DNA from: Lachnospiraceae bacterium M18-1
Lineage (GTDB): Bacteria; Bacillota; Clostridia; Lachnospirales; Lachnospiraceae
Direction: 5' to 3'
NCBI GenBank assembly: GCA_000403295.2
Contig: KE159611.1
Coordinates: 681,645-745,644, forward strand
Length of the DNA stretch: 64,000 nt
Part shown: in pieces, positions 26,772 to 36,582 of the stretch
Layout: each line of letters opens with the position of its first letter
How positions within the stretch are numbered: position 1 is the stretch's first letter
Made by a program: the position numbers and the translations under genes
Notes under the pieces: model-generated
Databases searched by the model: none
The model's input: only the letters and a program-made list of their open reading frames with translations
What the model was told of the DNA's origin: nothing

Positions 26772-29464
26772 TTTGCATGACCCCCATTGAAAACAGATCC
26801 AATCCGATAAACGTCCCCGGCCTGCGTCTCCCATACATAACGTCCCTTTTCATCCACAGAAACCGGAACTTCCTTCCCTGCTGCCGACACCGTAAGCTTC
26901 TCCTTGCAGCGGAGCACAGCCCTTCCGCCCTTCTTCGCATAGAGAATTGCTTCCTTCAGTTTGCCGTCCTGCCAGCAGATATCCACTTCAAATCCGCCTT
27001 CTGCGCAAAGTCCCGTCACACGTCCCTCTTTCCAGGAGGAAGGCAGCGCCGGGAGCAGATGGATCTCGTCCAGATGGCTCTGCAGCAGCATCTGCGCGAT
27101 CCCGCAGGCTCCGCCCAGATTGCCGTCGATCTGGAATACCCACGGAATCCCCGGGATCCGGTCCAGCGGCGGATGCATATCGAACATGTTCGGCGCAGTC
27201 AGCTTTCCTAACAGGTCATGGATGTATTTTACCGCGCTGTCCCCGTCGCCGAACCGTGCGTACAGGTTGATCAGCCACGCGCAGCTCCATCCCGTATGCC
27301 CGCCGCCGTATTCCATCCGCCGCTCCAGCGCCTTTTTTCCGGCCTCCAGCAGTTCCGAATTTTCATATTCGTTGATCTGGTTTGAGGGAAAAATGGGATA
27401 GAGGTGGGAAAAATGCCGATGTCCGATCTCCCATTCCTCATAATCCTCCCGCCATTCCATCAGCTGTCCATGCCTGCCGACGCCGAAATCGGGCAGCCTT
27501 TCCAAAATCCGGACTGCCTGCTCACCCAGCTCGGACTGTTTGCCGAGGATCCGTTCACTTTCCAAAAACTGGATCAGGATATCCCGCAGGATCGCCGTAT
27601 CCATAGTGGAGCTCATGCAGAGCCGCCCGATCTTTCCATTTTCCATAATATATGTATTTTCCGGGGAAACGGACGGGCAGATCACCAGCTCTTCCCCATC
27701 CTCTATCAGGAAATCCCCGAAAAACTGCACGCATTCAAACAGGATAGGATACATCCGTTCCAGAAAATCCTGATCCATAGTATACCGGAAATGCTTCCAG
27801 ATGTGGGTCGCCAGCCATGCGCCGCCCATGACCCAATATGTTGCTGGAATGGCCAGATCCTGAGGCGCTGTATCTGCCCACACGTCGGTATTGTGATGGG
27901 CTACAAACCCGCGGCAGCCGTACATTTCCCGGGCCGTGCGCTTTCCGTTTTCCAGCATCCGCTCCAGATGCTCAAACAGAGGCTGATGGCATTCCGGAAG
28001 ATTGCAGATCTCAGCAGGCCAGTAATTCATCTGGGTATTGATATTGATGGTATACTTGGAATCCCAGATGGGTTCCAGTTTTTCACACCATACTCCCTGG
28101 AGATTGGCCGGAAGCCCTCCCGGCTGGCTGCAGGACATCAGCAGGTAACGCCCGTATGCATAGTAAAGCGCCGCCATTCCATGATCCGTACCGCCCTCCG
28201 CGATCCGGCGCAGGCGTTCATCCGTAGGAAGCTGATCCAGTTCCGCGATCGGCTCCAGATGCACTTCCTCCGGCCCGGATGCGCGGCCCGGCTCCCCGAT
28301 CGCCTCCAGATGCACTTCCTCCGGCCCGGATGCGCGGCCCGGCTCCGCGATCGGCTCCAGATGCACTTCCTCCGGCCCGGATGCGCGGCCCGGCTCCCCG
28401 ATCGCCTCCAGATGCACTTCCTCCGGCCCGGATGCGCGGCCCGGCTCCCCGATCGCCTCCAGATGCACTTCCTCCGGCCCGGATGCGCGGCCCGGCTCCG
28501 CGATCGGCTCCAGATGCACTTCCTCCGGCCCGGACGCGCGGCCCGGCTCCCCGATCGCCTCCAGATGCGCTTCCTCCGGCCCAGGTACATCCCCTGTCTC
28601 CGCCGCCCCGGCTCCCAGCACCAGGACCGAACGGCCGAACATTTCACTATGCCTGCGGATATGTGCCTCCCGAACCTCCCCGAAGCCTTCCCACGTCAGT
28701 CCGGACAATTGCTCCTGCAGATATGCATAACAGTCGGAGATCTTCTTCTCCCGCAGAGGGTAGGTGGTGACGCCGTTCACATAGATCACCGCCCGGTCCG
28801 CCTCTTTGATCACCAGATGCTCCCCGATCGTCTGGACACTGCCGCCCTGCACGCAGGCCTTCGCCTGTATGCAGAACTCGCTTCCGCCTTTTCCCAGGTC
28901 CCCGTCTATATAGATCGTATCCTCTCCCGCGCTTCCCGCACAATTATAGTATCTCCCTCTCGTCAGCAGCCCCGACATGGAAATACATCCCGGCCTGTCC
29001 GCCGAAAATTCCACCGCCAGGACATCTGCTTCGAGGGAAATGAAAGCCTTCATCGTATATGCGATCCCGTCTTGCCGACAGCATACTGTCACAATCCCCT
29101 TTTCCAGGTCCAGCTCGCGCCTGTAATCAGAAATCTCACCGCCGCTGTTTTGAATCCGATAGGAAAACTCCCCCAATGTCTGGAACGGCCTCTGACTCTG
29201 CGGTGTTCCGGACAACGCGTAAACACTCAGTTCTTCGGCTTCCTCGATTTTTCCTTCCTTTATCAGGCGTCGGATCTCCGGAAAATGCTTCGGCGCGTCC
29301 GGATTGATCCGGTCGATCGGACCGCCGTAAACGACGCTTTCTTCGTTCATCTGAATCCTGCCTGTAAAGGGTTCGCCGTAGACCATGGCACCCAGCCGTC
29401 CATTGCCGAGAGGGAGGGCTTCCAGCCATTCCTTCGCATGATCCGTATAAAATATTTTGTTCAT
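26768..29464 (-). CDS. GH95 alpha-L-fucosidase/galactosidase with internal repeat array
   Basis: This 898-residue enzyme is somewhat longer than usual for GH95. It has an N-terminal beta-sandwich (about 1-240), a linker, an (alpha/alpha)6 barrel and a C-terminal beta domain. Conserved sites are NINTQMNYWPAE, SVSPENTY (catalytic Glu) and DGNLGG (catalytic Asp). Residues about 294-406 are a 17-residue tandem repeat (EEVHLEPIAEPGRASGP type) inserted just before LPTDERLRR, where family members normally have a short loop. There is no signal peptide. The start follows GGAGG. It should remove terminal L-fucose or L-galactose from imported oligosaccharides. It lies 16 bp after GH31. Confidence 0.92.
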   Translation of the reverse strand: MNKIFYTDHAKEWLEALPLGNGRLGAMVYGEPFTGRIQMNEESVVYGGPIDRINPDAPKHFPEIRRLIKEGKIEEAEELSVYALSGTPQSQRPFQTLGEFSYRIQNSGGEISDYRRELDLEKGIVTVCCRQDGIAYTMKAFISLEADVLAVEFSADRPGCISMSGLLTRGRYYNCAGSAGEDTIYIDGDLGKGGSEFCIQAKACVQGGSVQTIGEHLVIKEADRAVIYVNGVTTYPLREKKISDCYAYLQEQLSGLTWEGFGEVREAHIRRHSEMFGRSVLVLGAGAAETGDVPGPEEAHLEAIGEPGRASGPEEVHLEPIAEPGRASGPEEVHLEAIGEPGRASGPEEVHLEAIGEPGRASGPEEVHLEPIAEPGRASGPEEVHLEAIGEPGRASGPEEVHLEPIAELDQLPTDERLRRIAEGGTDHGMAALYYAYGRYLLMSCSQPGGLPANLQGVWCEKLEPIWDSKYTININTQMNYWPAEICNLPECHQPLFEHLERMLENGKRTAREMYGCRGFVAHHNTDVWADTAPQDLAIPATYWVMGGAWLATHIWKHFRYTMDQDFLERMYPILFECVQFFGDFLIEDGEELVICPSVSPENTYIMENGKIGRLCMSSTMDTAILRDILIQFLESERILGKQSELGEQAVRILERLPDFGVGRHGQLMEWREDYEEWEIGHRHFSHLYPIFPSNQINEYENSELLEAGKKALERRMEYGGGHTGWSCAWLINLYARFGDGDSAVKYIHDLLGKLTAPNMFDMHPPLDRIPGIPWVFQIDGNLGGACGIAQMLLQSHLDEIHLLPALPSSWKEGRVTGLCAEGGFEVDICWQDGKLKEAILYAKKGGRAVLRCKEKLTVSAAGKEVPVSVDEKGRYVWETQAGDVYRIGSVFNGGHAK
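28247..28583 (-). repeat. 51-bp in-frame tandem repeat array in GH95
   Basis: Six complete 51-bp units start at 28247, 28298, 28349, 28400, 28451 and 28502, followed by a partial seventh from 28553. Two unit types alternate irregularly, coding LEPIAEPGR and LEAIGEPGR. The units are otherwise almost identical, so expansion is recent and copy number is likely to vary between strains. Confidence 0.95.
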
Positions 29465-29480
29465 TATAAATGATTCCTCC

Positions 29481-31862
29481 TCAGTGGATGCACAATTTCA
29501 GATTCTCTCTCCAATCATTGTCCATCCCGTCAAATTCACCCGCGGTATCGCCGATCGTCAGCTTCCGCTCCGTTTCACTCCAAATAAATTCCGTAAGCGC
29601 ATAGTTTCCATCCTCATAATGGTAATTATTCCCTTCGTCCTCATACAAGGTAAATGCTGCATCTTTTCCCGGATACACATGGATCTCCAGCGGATTTTCA
29701 TTTTTCTCATCCGCATAGGTCAGCCCTTTTTTCATCGGAATGATAGAGCCTGCCTTTACAAAAACCGGCATCTCATCCAGCGGCGCGTCCACGGTCACAA
29801 ACTGTCCGCCCCCGTATTTCCGGTCCGTCCAGTAATGATACCAGTCATCCCCCGCCGGCAGGTAGCATGTCCACACCTTTTCCGACTGCAGTTCCGTATG
29901 ATCCTTCCCATAATACATCGGCTCCGTCACCGGACAGATGAGCAGGCTCTTCCCGAACATAAATTCCTGATCCACTTTCCGCGCCTGCGGATCCGCCATA
30001 TAATCAAACAAGAGACTGCGCATCATCGTCCCGTGGTTCCGGCAGACATCCCCTGCCAGCGAATAAATATACGGCATCAGGTCATACCGGAGACGGATAT
30101 ATTTCTCAATGGCATCATAAAACGGCTCGCCCTTCTTTCCGAAATTCCAGATTTCCCGCGGAGTGTCGGTGCCGTGAGAACGGAACATAGGAAGAAACGC
30201 CCCCATCTCCAGCCATCTGACGTACAGCTCCCGATAGCCGTAATCTGCCGTGCCTTCATTGTAGTCTCCCTGCCAGAACCATTTCGGCGTAGGATCCCCG
30301 CTGCAGCCGCAGCCCCGGTTCTGCCATTTACTGCCCACCGTGAAAAATCCGCCGATGTCCAGCGTCCAATAGGGATATCCGGACAGGCCCATGTTCAGTC
30401 CTTCCGCAATCTGCTTCTTCAGCGTTTCCCAGGACGCAAAAGTATCGCCCGACCAGAGCACCGCGCCGTATTTCTGCCCCGACGCATACCCGGAGCGGGT
30501 CAGGTTCAGCACCCGGATATCCTCCGTTTCCTTCCGCTGGTTTTCATAGATTCCTTTCGCATGCATCAAGGCAAACAGATTGGCCTGCTCCGGCGGCAGA
30601 TATTTTTTATGCTCGTTTCCTACCAGCATGTAACGCTCCCAGGGCTCCCGCTTCATCTCTCCGCCCCAGTCCGGGCCGCTGAAGGGCTCCGTAGAATCGC
30701 ACCACCAGGAGTCGAAGCCTCCGTCGAACAGCTCCTTTTTCGCCTGCTGCCAGTACATTTCCCGTGCCTCTTCGGAAAATGCGTCGTAAGTGGCATAGTC
30801 ATTGAGAAGATGGCCCGCCTGGAACAATTCCGTATGATTCCTGCCCCCCGTATTCATGTTAGGCCACACGGACACCATGGAATGGGCGTGCATGCCGTGG
30901 ATCTCCTCCATACGCTCCTTTAAGTCCCCGTAGCGTGACTTGTCCACCAGCTTTTCGCCCCAGTTCCCCGGATCCCAGGTGTTCCAGTCCTGCACCACGC
31001 AGTCCAGCGGCACCCCAAGCTCCCGGTATTTTTTCACCACATCGGCCAGCTCCTTTGCCGTATAATACTGCTCCTTGGACTGGATATAGCCAAACGCCCA
31101 TTTCGGCAGCATGGCCGCGCGCCCGGTCAGGGAACGGATCGTCCCGATGATCTCATCGGGCGTCTGTTTTGCGATAAAATAATAATCCATCTGGGAAATG
31201 GTATCAAAAAACAGGTAGGAATCGTCCGGGCCGTCGTGGAAGGTCATGAGGCTGCCGCAGTCAAACAGCATCCCATACCCCTGGTCCGACAGGAGTACGG
31301 GCATGGGGATCCGCATGTTGTGCTGGTACAGGTACTGGTCATGCCCTCTGTAATTGCAGACGCCTTCCTCTGCCTGCCCCAGGCCATAGATCCCTTCCTC
31401 CGCCTTCCACCGGAAATGCAGCCGGCCCTTGTATGCCTGGTGATCCGCGGTCTGTTTTAAATTCTGGATAAAATTACGTTCTCCGTCCACGGTCTTCACC
31501 CGGTTGATGACAGGCGCCTCGTCTCCTGTAGTATAACGCATCACGTCGATTTTTTCCAGTTCCTTTCTGCCCTCTTCCAGAAGAATGCCGCCCTCTGCCT
31601 GCCTTTTCCAGATGATCCTTCCATCCTCTTTCAAAATCTCGGCCAGTACGCAGCTTGTACGCAGCCGAAAGCTATGTTCTGTTTCTTCTATATAATACGG
31701 CGCCGGAGAAAATCCCGTCGGGTCGATAAAATCCGAATCAGTGTCCGTGATCGGTTCCTGGCTGAATACACACCGGAACACCTCTTCCTCCAATGGAATC
31801 AGACGCAGGTAAAACTTCTCCCGGGTCAATTCCGCATACTGCTCTGTCTGTATACATTTCAT
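29481..31862 (-). CDS. GH31 alpha-glycosidase (alpha-xylosidase/alpha-glucosidase type)
   Basis: This 793-residue GH31 enzyme has an N-terminal beta-sandwich (to about 220), a TIM barrel with nucleophile Asp389 in WWCDSTEPF, a downstream CSGDPTPKWFW segment near the expected acid/base Asp, and C-terminal beta domains. The start at 31862 follows GGAAGAGG. There is no signal peptide. Together with GH95 it could trim fucosylated or xylosylated oligosaccharides such as xyloglucan fragments or host glycans; this is inferred from the pairing. Specificity cannot be settled from sequence. Confidence 0.9.
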   Translation of the reverse strand: MKCIQTEQYAELTREKFYLRLIPLEEEVFRCVFSQEPITDTDSDFIDPTGFSPAPYYIEETEHSFRLRTSCVLAEILKEDGRIIWKRQAEGGILLEEGRKELEKIDVMRYTTGDEAPVINRVKTVDGERNFIQNLKQTADHQAYKGRLHFRWKAEEGIYGLGQAEEGVCNYRGHDQYLYQHNMRIPMPVLLSDQGYGMLFDCGSLMTFHDGPDDSYLFFDTISQMDYYFIAKQTPDEIIGTIRSLTGRAAMLPKWAFGYIQSKEQYYTAKELADVVKKYRELGVPLDCVVQDWNTWDPGNWGEKLVDKSRYGDLKERMEEIHGMHAHSMVSVWPNMNTGGRNHTELFQAGHLLNDYATYDAFSEEAREMYWQQAKKELFDGGFDSWWCDSTEPFSGPDWGGEMKREPWERYMLVGNEHKKYLPPEQANLFALMHAKGIYENQRKETEDIRVLNLTRSGYASGQKYGAVLWSGDTFASWETLKKQIAEGLNMGLSGYPYWTLDIGGFFTVGSKWQNRGCGCSGDPTPKWFWQGDYNEGTADYGYRELYVRWLEMGAFLPMFRSHGTDTPREIWNFGKKGEPFYDAIEKYIRLRYDLMPYIYSLAGDVCRNHGTMMRSLLFDYMADPQARKVDQEFMFGKSLLICPVTEPMYYGKDHTELQSEKVWTCYLPAGDDWYHYWTDRKYGGGQFVTVDAPLDEMPVFVKAGSIIPMKKGLTYADEKNENPLEIHVYPGKDAAFTLYEDEGNNYHYEDGNYALTEFIWSETERKLTIGDTAGEFDGMDNDWRENLKLCIH

Positions 31863-31885
31863 ATTAAAATCCTCTTCCTTCCTGC

Positions 31886-32170
31886 TCATATAGTCAAAAT
31901 CATGTTCTCTACATTTTTCAGTTCATCCCGATAGTCCCCATGGACCGCCATCCGGAAAAAATCATCCCCCCGGATCCCTTTCAGTAAATAATGCTCCGAT
32001 TCTATTTTGAAAAATGGTTTTTTCAGCATCTGCATGTACAAAAAGCTCCCCAGCGGGCGCAGTGACTTGATAAACTCATCGTCCATGGGATGCTCCAGTA
32101 TAAAATCATACGCGTGCCATCCCGCCTCCGCGCAGCGCTCCCGGGATGGAATGATCTCCAATATCTTCAT
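31886..32170 (-). CDS. Small conserved protein next to class V aminotransferase
   Basis: This 94-residue soluble protein contains LRPLGSFLYMQMLKKPFFKIE and FFRMAVHGDY. I recall similar proteins beside cysteine-desulfurase-like genes in Clostridia, but their function is unknown to me. It lies between GH31 and the aminotransferase in the leftward operon. Confidence 0.7.
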   Translation of the reverse strand: MKILEIIPSRERCAEAGWHAYDFILEHPMDDEFIKSLRPLGSFLYMQMLKKPFFKIESEHYLLKGIRGDDFFRMAVHGDYRDELKNVENMILTI

Positions 32171-32242
32171 TTTTTTAACCTCACGTTCAAAACTGCGCCG
32201 GCATCCGGACCGTCTTCCTCATCGCCCGGCGTACCGTTCCAT

Positions 32243-33388
32243 TCATTCAGCCGCCGCTGCCGCCGCGATCTCCCGCACGATCCCCAGAAATTCCTTTGCT
32301 TCCCGCTCCTGTGTCAGCGCCGAAATACTGATCCGCACCGTCCCGGTCTCCTGCGTCCCCATCGCCTGGTGGATGAGCGGCGCGCAGTGCAGTCCTGCCC
32401 GGACCACCGTTTCATATCCGTTCTGCAGGATATAGGCCAGCTCCGACGGCCAGAGACCTTCCAGGTTCATACTCAGCGCCGGCCCCAGATTCCACCCCTT
32501 CTTCCCGTAGACCGTTACGCCCTGTATTTCCGAGAGTCCGTCATACAAAAGCTCCATGAGCCTTTGTTCCTCCTCGGCAATACTCCTGACGCCCCGCTCC
32601 AGGATATATTCCGCCCCTGCATTCAGCGCAGGAACCCCGTGTCCGTTCTGTGTGCCTGTCTCATACTCATAATCCCCGTCCTCATAGGTGAGCCTGCTGC
32701 TGTCCTTTCCTGTCCCGCCGAATCGGCAAGGCCGCAGCCTGACGCCTTCCCGCAGGAAATATCCTCCCGTACCCTGGGGGCCGAACAGACCTTTGTGTCC
32801 GGTAAATACCAGCGCATCCACATGCCAGGCATCACAGTCTATGGGAATGCATCCCGCACTCTGGGAGGCGTCCAGCAGAAACAAAATCCCATGCTTTTCC
32901 GCGATCTCCCCGAACCGGGCCGCATCCTGGATCATGCCCGTCACGTTGGAGCAGTGGTTCAGGACAAATAAACCCACATCCGGCGTCAGCCGCTTTTCAA
33001 ATTCTTCCGGGCTGACGTACCCGTATGGATCACAAGGTACGATCTCCACCTCTGCCCCCTCCGCGATCCCGTTATATAAAGGCCGCAATACGCTGTTGTG
33101 CTCAGTCTGTGTCGTGAGGATCTTCCTCCCCTTTCTTTCCAGACCATAGAAAAGCTGGTTCAGAGAGTCCGTTGCCCCCGATGTAAAATAAATCCGCTCC
33201 GGGCCGGAAATCCCAAACAGCCTGCCAAGATTTTCCCGGCAGCGTGTAAAAATATCCTTCTCCACGCCCTGCCCGCTGCTCCGGAACTGTCCGGCGGGAG
33301 GTGCAGAGAAAGCCGCAGTGTATGCGTCTGTCACACACTGCGGCTTCGGATATGTAGTTGCTGCGTTATTCAGATAAATCATATCCAT
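32243..33388 (-). CDS. Class V aminotransferase, cysteine-desulfurase-like
   Basis: This 381-residue PLP enzyme has YLNNAATTYPKP at the start, the PLP lysine in FTGHKGLFGPQGTG and a C-terminal RAGLHCAPLIHQ with the persulfide-forming Cys position of group II desulfurases. It may be a cysteine desulfurase or selenocysteine lyase. The first ATG follows GGAGG inside the tail of the isomerase gene, and the genes are directly adjacent. Its place in a sugar operon is unusual. Confidence 0.88.
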   Translation of the reverse strand: MDMIYLNNAATTYPKPQCVTDAYTAAFSAPPAGQFRSSGQGVEKDIFTRCRENLGRLFGISGPERIYFTSGATDSLNQLFYGLERKGRKILTTQTEHNSVLRPLYNGIAEGAEVEIVPCDPYGYVSPEEFEKRLTPDVGLFVLNHCSNVTGMIQDAARFGEIAEKHGILFLLDASQSAGCIPIDCDAWHVDALVFTGHKGLFGPQGTGGYFLREGVRLRPCRFGGTGKDSSRLTYEDGDYEYETGTQNGHGVPALNAGAEYILERGVRSIAEEEQRLMELLYDGLSEIQGVTVYGKKGWNLGPALSMNLEGLWPSELAYILQNGYETVVRAGLHCAPLIHQAMGTQETGTVRISISALTQEREAKEFLGIVREIAAAAAAE

Positions 33389-34756
33389 TTATCCCTCCAG
33401 AACCTTGAAGTTCATGATCTCTGCCAGATCCTTCAATTCCTGCATATAATCCCCGAATACCAGTACCTGGTGATGTCCGAAGCCTGCAAGATGATGCATA
33501 TATCTTCTCGCATCGTCCATCTGGATATAATAATACGGGCTGCAGTAAACCTCGTCATATTCCGAGCGGAGCACCTGTCCCACCTTCACGCAGATCGTAT
33601 CCCCTGCCGGGTTGAACCGCGCCAGCGTCACATGATCCTGCTCATTTTCCGTAAAGTCTACCTGCAGCTTGCCGCCGAAGCCCTGCCCGGTAAATGCCCA
33701 CAGCTTGTATTCCAGCGGTTTTGTGCCGTAACCGTTCATGCACAGCGCCGGAACCGCATGGTGGATGCGCAGCAGCTCGTCCGTCTCGTGGTTCGGATTG
33801 CCCATAAATGCCGGGCGGTGCGCCGCATACTGCAGGATCGTCATTGCCAGCAATGCGTTCAGATCCTCCTCACATCCGCTGGGGATCCCCTCGTCCTTCA
33901 TCAGAGAATGGCACATACAGGGCGTAAACTTCCGTTCCTGCGGAATCTCTGACGTACAGAGCTCATGGCACGCCGTAGAAAATGCGTTGCAGTCGTAGAT
34001 GTCCATCATTTTCTTCGCCGCCAGATAATATTTCACATCATTGATAAACCAGTCCGTATTCACCTTCGTCTCCTTGGAGCCGTTGATGATCCGGTCCGCG
34101 ATCGGCTTCGCCTCCTCGTCGGTGATCTGGTCCATATATTTGAAAATCTCACGGAAGGGAAGCTTGATCACTTCGAAGCCATATCTCTGGCGCAGCACTT
34201 CCGGATCCCGGATCAGGCTCTGGATTCCGAATGTAGGCTGTCCGCCTGCGGTCAGCACCAGGGCTCTTGTCTCGGACACCGCCTTCTTTACCCATAATAA
34301 GTGTGCGATCTCATTCAGGTCCCTGATATCCATTGCCACATACGCCTCAACACCGATATTTCTGCAGTACGCCGCAAAGTCGATCCCTTCATTTCCATTC
34401 TGTAAGATCACGATGGGCTTTTTGTACCGTTCCAGCTTCGGGATCCGCCAGTTCATGCAGAGGAAGAAATCCACCTGGTCCATGTCCTCTTCGATCTTCG
34501 CAAATACGTCCTTTCCTACGATAAACTTTTCATCATAACGGGCGTCCACCGCTTCCAGGAAATGGATCTCCTCCGTGGCTCCTTCCAGCACCTTTTTCGC
34601 CGCTTCAAATGCCTGGTCAGCCGCAGCGGACTCCGCCTCCACGGTCATGTCCTCCCTGTACCCCGCACGGCACGGGCCCTCCCAGAAATGGGAATGGGTC
34701 AGGCAGCCGACGATGGGACGCACGATTAATTTTGTGTTCATTGCTAATTCCTTCAT
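33389..34756 (-). CDS. L-fucose/L-arabinose isomerase family protein
   Basis: This 455-residue soluble protein belongs to the fucose/arabinose isomerase superfamily. Features are the N-terminal RPIVGCLTHSHFWEG, the central QNGNEGIDFAAYCRN, EEDLNALLAM with an acidic ligand, and the late HHLAGFGHHQVLVFGD. It should isomerise an aldose, plausibly the L-fucose released by GH95. Confidence in the exact sugar is low. The start follows GGAGG. It sits between the ABC permeases and the aminotransferase. Confidence 0.83.
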   Translation of the reverse strand: MKELAMNTKLIVRPIVGCLTHSHFWEGPCRAGYREDMTVEAESAAADQAFEAAKKVLEGATEEIHFLEAVDARYDEKFIVGKDVFAKIEEDMDQVDFFLCMNWRIPKLERYKKPIVILQNGNEGIDFAAYCRNIGVEAYVAMDIRDLNEIAHLLWVKKAVSETRALVLTAGGQPTFGIQSLIRDPEVLRQRYGFEVIKLPFREIFKYMDQITDEEAKPIADRIINGSKETKVNTDWFINDVKYYLAAKKMMDIYDCNAFSTACHELCTSEIPQERKFTPCMCHSLMKDEGIPSGCEEDLNALLAMTILQYAAHRPAFMGNPNHETDELLRIHHAVPALCMNGYGTKPLEYKLWAFTGQGFGGKLQVDFTENEQDHVTLARFNPAGDTICVKVGQVLRSEYDEVYCSPYYYIQMDDARRYMHHLAGFGHHQVLVFGDYMQELKDLAEIMNFKVLEG

Positions 34757-34792
34757 GATATGTTTCCTCCATTTTTTGAATCCATATTTTTA

Positions 34793-35614
34793 TCACTCTT
34801 TCACCGCTCCGGAGGTCAGCCCTCCGATGATATATTTCTGTCCGAACAGATACACAAGGATGACCGGGATACAGGTCAGCACAATATCTGCAAAAATATA
34901 ATTCCAGTAGTTCGTATTTTTTCCAAAGAACTGATACACCGCCATAGTCATCGGGAAGAGCTTGCTCTTGGACGACAGATACAGCGGAGTCAGAAAGTCG
35001 CTCCACACTCCCATGAACTGCAGGATGAAGCAGGTAAACAGCACCGGCTTGAGCATGGGCATGATCACCCGGAAAAACAGGGACAGCGATCCTGCTCCGT
35101 CCAATACCGCCGCCTCATCCAGCTCCACCGGCACGGACGAGATGAAGTTCCGGATCGTAAATACGCAGAACGGAATCATTGCGCTGGTAAATACGATCAC
35201 GATCCCCGTCTTGGTGTTGGTCAGCTGGAAGGCGCTCAGCACTCTTGACAGGGTTACATAGTTCACAGGGAAGAACAGCCCGCAGAGCACGAAATAGTAC
35301 AAAAAGGAGTTGACCTTTGTCCGTCTCCGGCTCATCACGAAGGATGCCATGGCCGAGCTGATCACGCCGACCAGGGTGGAAACACCGGCATAGACCAGGC
35401 TGTTGAAAAATCCCTGGATCAGTTTTCCTTTCTGGATGACTTCGGTATAATTGGAAAACTGCCATTCTGTCGGAAGGGACAGGCTCATCCTGGCCGCTTC
35501 CCCCTTTGTCTTAAAGGAGTTGATCACCACAAGGTAAAACGGGAGCACTACCGCAAGGCACAGCAGGATCATCAGCACATGCTTCAAAACCGCAAGGATT
35601 CTTTTTTTCATCAT
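34793..35614 (-). CDS. Carbohydrate ABC permease, MalG type
   Basis: This 273-residue inner-membrane permease has about six helices and the EAA-like loop ELDEAAVLDGAGSLSLFFRVIMPMLKP. It pairs with the MalF-type permease, whose stop overlaps its start by 4 bp. Together with the lipoprotein at 36672-38051 they import an oligosaccharide. No ATPase is encoded here, so a shared MsmX-like ATPase is expected elsewhere. Confidence 0.93.
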   Translation of the reverse strand: MMKKRILAVLKHVLMILLCLAVVLPFYLVVINSFKTKGEAARMSLSLPTEWQFSNYTEVIQKGKLIQGFFNSLVYAGVSTLVGVISSAMASFVMSRRRTKVNSFLYYFVLCGLFFPVNYVTLSRVLSAFQLTNTKTGIVIVFTSAMIPFCVFTIRNFISSVPVELDEAAVLDGAGSLSLFFRVIMPMLKPVLFTCFILQFMGVWSDFLTPLYLSSKSKLFPMTMAVYQFFGKNTNYWNYIFADIVLTCIPVILVYLFGQKYIIGGLTSGAVKE

Positions 35615-36489
35615 TGCTGCACCTCCTGTTTACTCATATTTTTCACGATCAGGACACCAACCACCGCGGTGATCAGCAGCAGGATCGTATTCAGCGCCGT
35701 AGACATTCCATAATGTCCGGATGAATACAGCTGATAGGAGTAGGTCGTGATCACTTCTGTCGCATGTCCCGGACCTCCGTTGGTCAGCACGTAGATAATA
35801 TCAAATACCTTCAATCCATAGGTAATGCCGAATACCAGGTTGATCATGACGGAGCCTGAGATCATGGGCAGCGTCACGTACCGGAGCCTCTGCCAGAAAT
35901 TGGCACCGTCGATCTGTGCCGCCTCGTAGTAGGATCTTGGGATGGTGCTCAGGCCCGCAATGAAGATCGTCATGACATAGCCGACTCCTCTCCAGGCGTC
36001 TACCCCGAAAATAGATTTCCATACGACATTCAGGTCAGAAAGCCATTTCTGTTTCAGAAAATCCAGATGCAGAAATTCCAGCACCATGTTGAGCATACCG
36101 TTGTTGTAATTCAGGATCGAGGTAAATAAAATACCGATGATCACATACGGCAGGATGGAAGGCAGGTACAGAAGCGTCCTGTACAGTCCTTTTCCCCGGA
36201 TGCTCTCATTCAGCATGATCGCCAGAAACAGGGCCGGGATCAGCTTCACGATATTGGAAATGACTGTAAACATGAGGGTATGCCCGATTCCTGACAGGTA
36301 ATCTTTGTCTGAGGTAAAGATTTCGATATAATTCTGAAGTCCCACAAAATTGACTTCTCCCATGCTCCGGGAATTCCAGTCCGTGAAGGAGTATCCGATT
36401 CCCAGGATACTTGGCAGAAGGAAAAATACACTGTAAAGCGCAAGCGGAACAAGCAGGAACCACATTGGATAAATTTTGTTTTTTTTCAA
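35611..36489 (-). CDS. Carbohydrate ABC permease, MalF type
   Basis: This 292-residue permease has six helices and the EAA loop SYYEAAQIDGANFWQRLRYVTLPM. The start is placed at TTG 36489, seven bases after a GTGGTG site, because an upstream ATG would begin within a terminator hairpin and add no conserved residues. It overlaps the MalG-type gene by 4 bp. It partners the solute-binding protein upstream, from which it is separated by an attenuator-like hairpin. Confidence 0.88.
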   Translation of the reverse strand: MKKNKIYPMWFLLVPLALYSVFFLLPSILGIGYSFTDWNSRSMGEVNFVGLQNYIEIFTSDKDYLSGIGHTLMFTVISNIVKLIPALFLAIMLNESIRGKGLYRTLLYLPSILPYVIIGILFTSILNYNNGMLNMVLEFLHLDFLKQKWLSDLNVVWKSIFGVDAWRGVGYVMTIFIAGLSTIPRSYYEAAQIDGANFWQRLRYVTLPMISGSVMINLVFGITYGLKVFDIIYVLTNGGPGHATEVITTYSYQLYSSGHYGMSTALNTILLLITAVVGVLIVKNMSKQEVQQ

Positions 36490-36511
36490 AAAATCACCAC
36501 TTTCCAGTTTT

Positions 36512-36556
36512 AAAAAAGTGCCGGGGGGATTGCCGCGCGCTTCCCCTCCCGGCACC
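36512..36556 (-). terminator. Attenuator between solute-binding protein and permeases
   Basis: On the minus strand GTGCCGGG and CCCGGCAC pair, with more G-C pairing inside, followed by six T. It lies between the binding-protein stop and the permease start, a common way to make more binding protein than permease. Confidence 0.75.
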
Positions 36557-36582
36557 TTACATCTTCTCTGCTTCTCTTTTGC

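Noticed and set aside
28247..28583. CRISPR array
   Set aside because: Units are directly adjacent without unique spacers and keep the reading frame of GH95, so this is a coding tandem repeat.
27404..29473. 689-codon plus-strand open frame opposite GH95
   Set aside because: It is antisense to a well-supported GH95 gene, rich in Arg, His and Pro with no recognisable domain, and its repeats mirror the 51-bp array.
29457..30923. 488-codon plus-strand open frame opposite GH31
   Set aside because: It has atypical composition and no motif, while GH31 has all family motifs.
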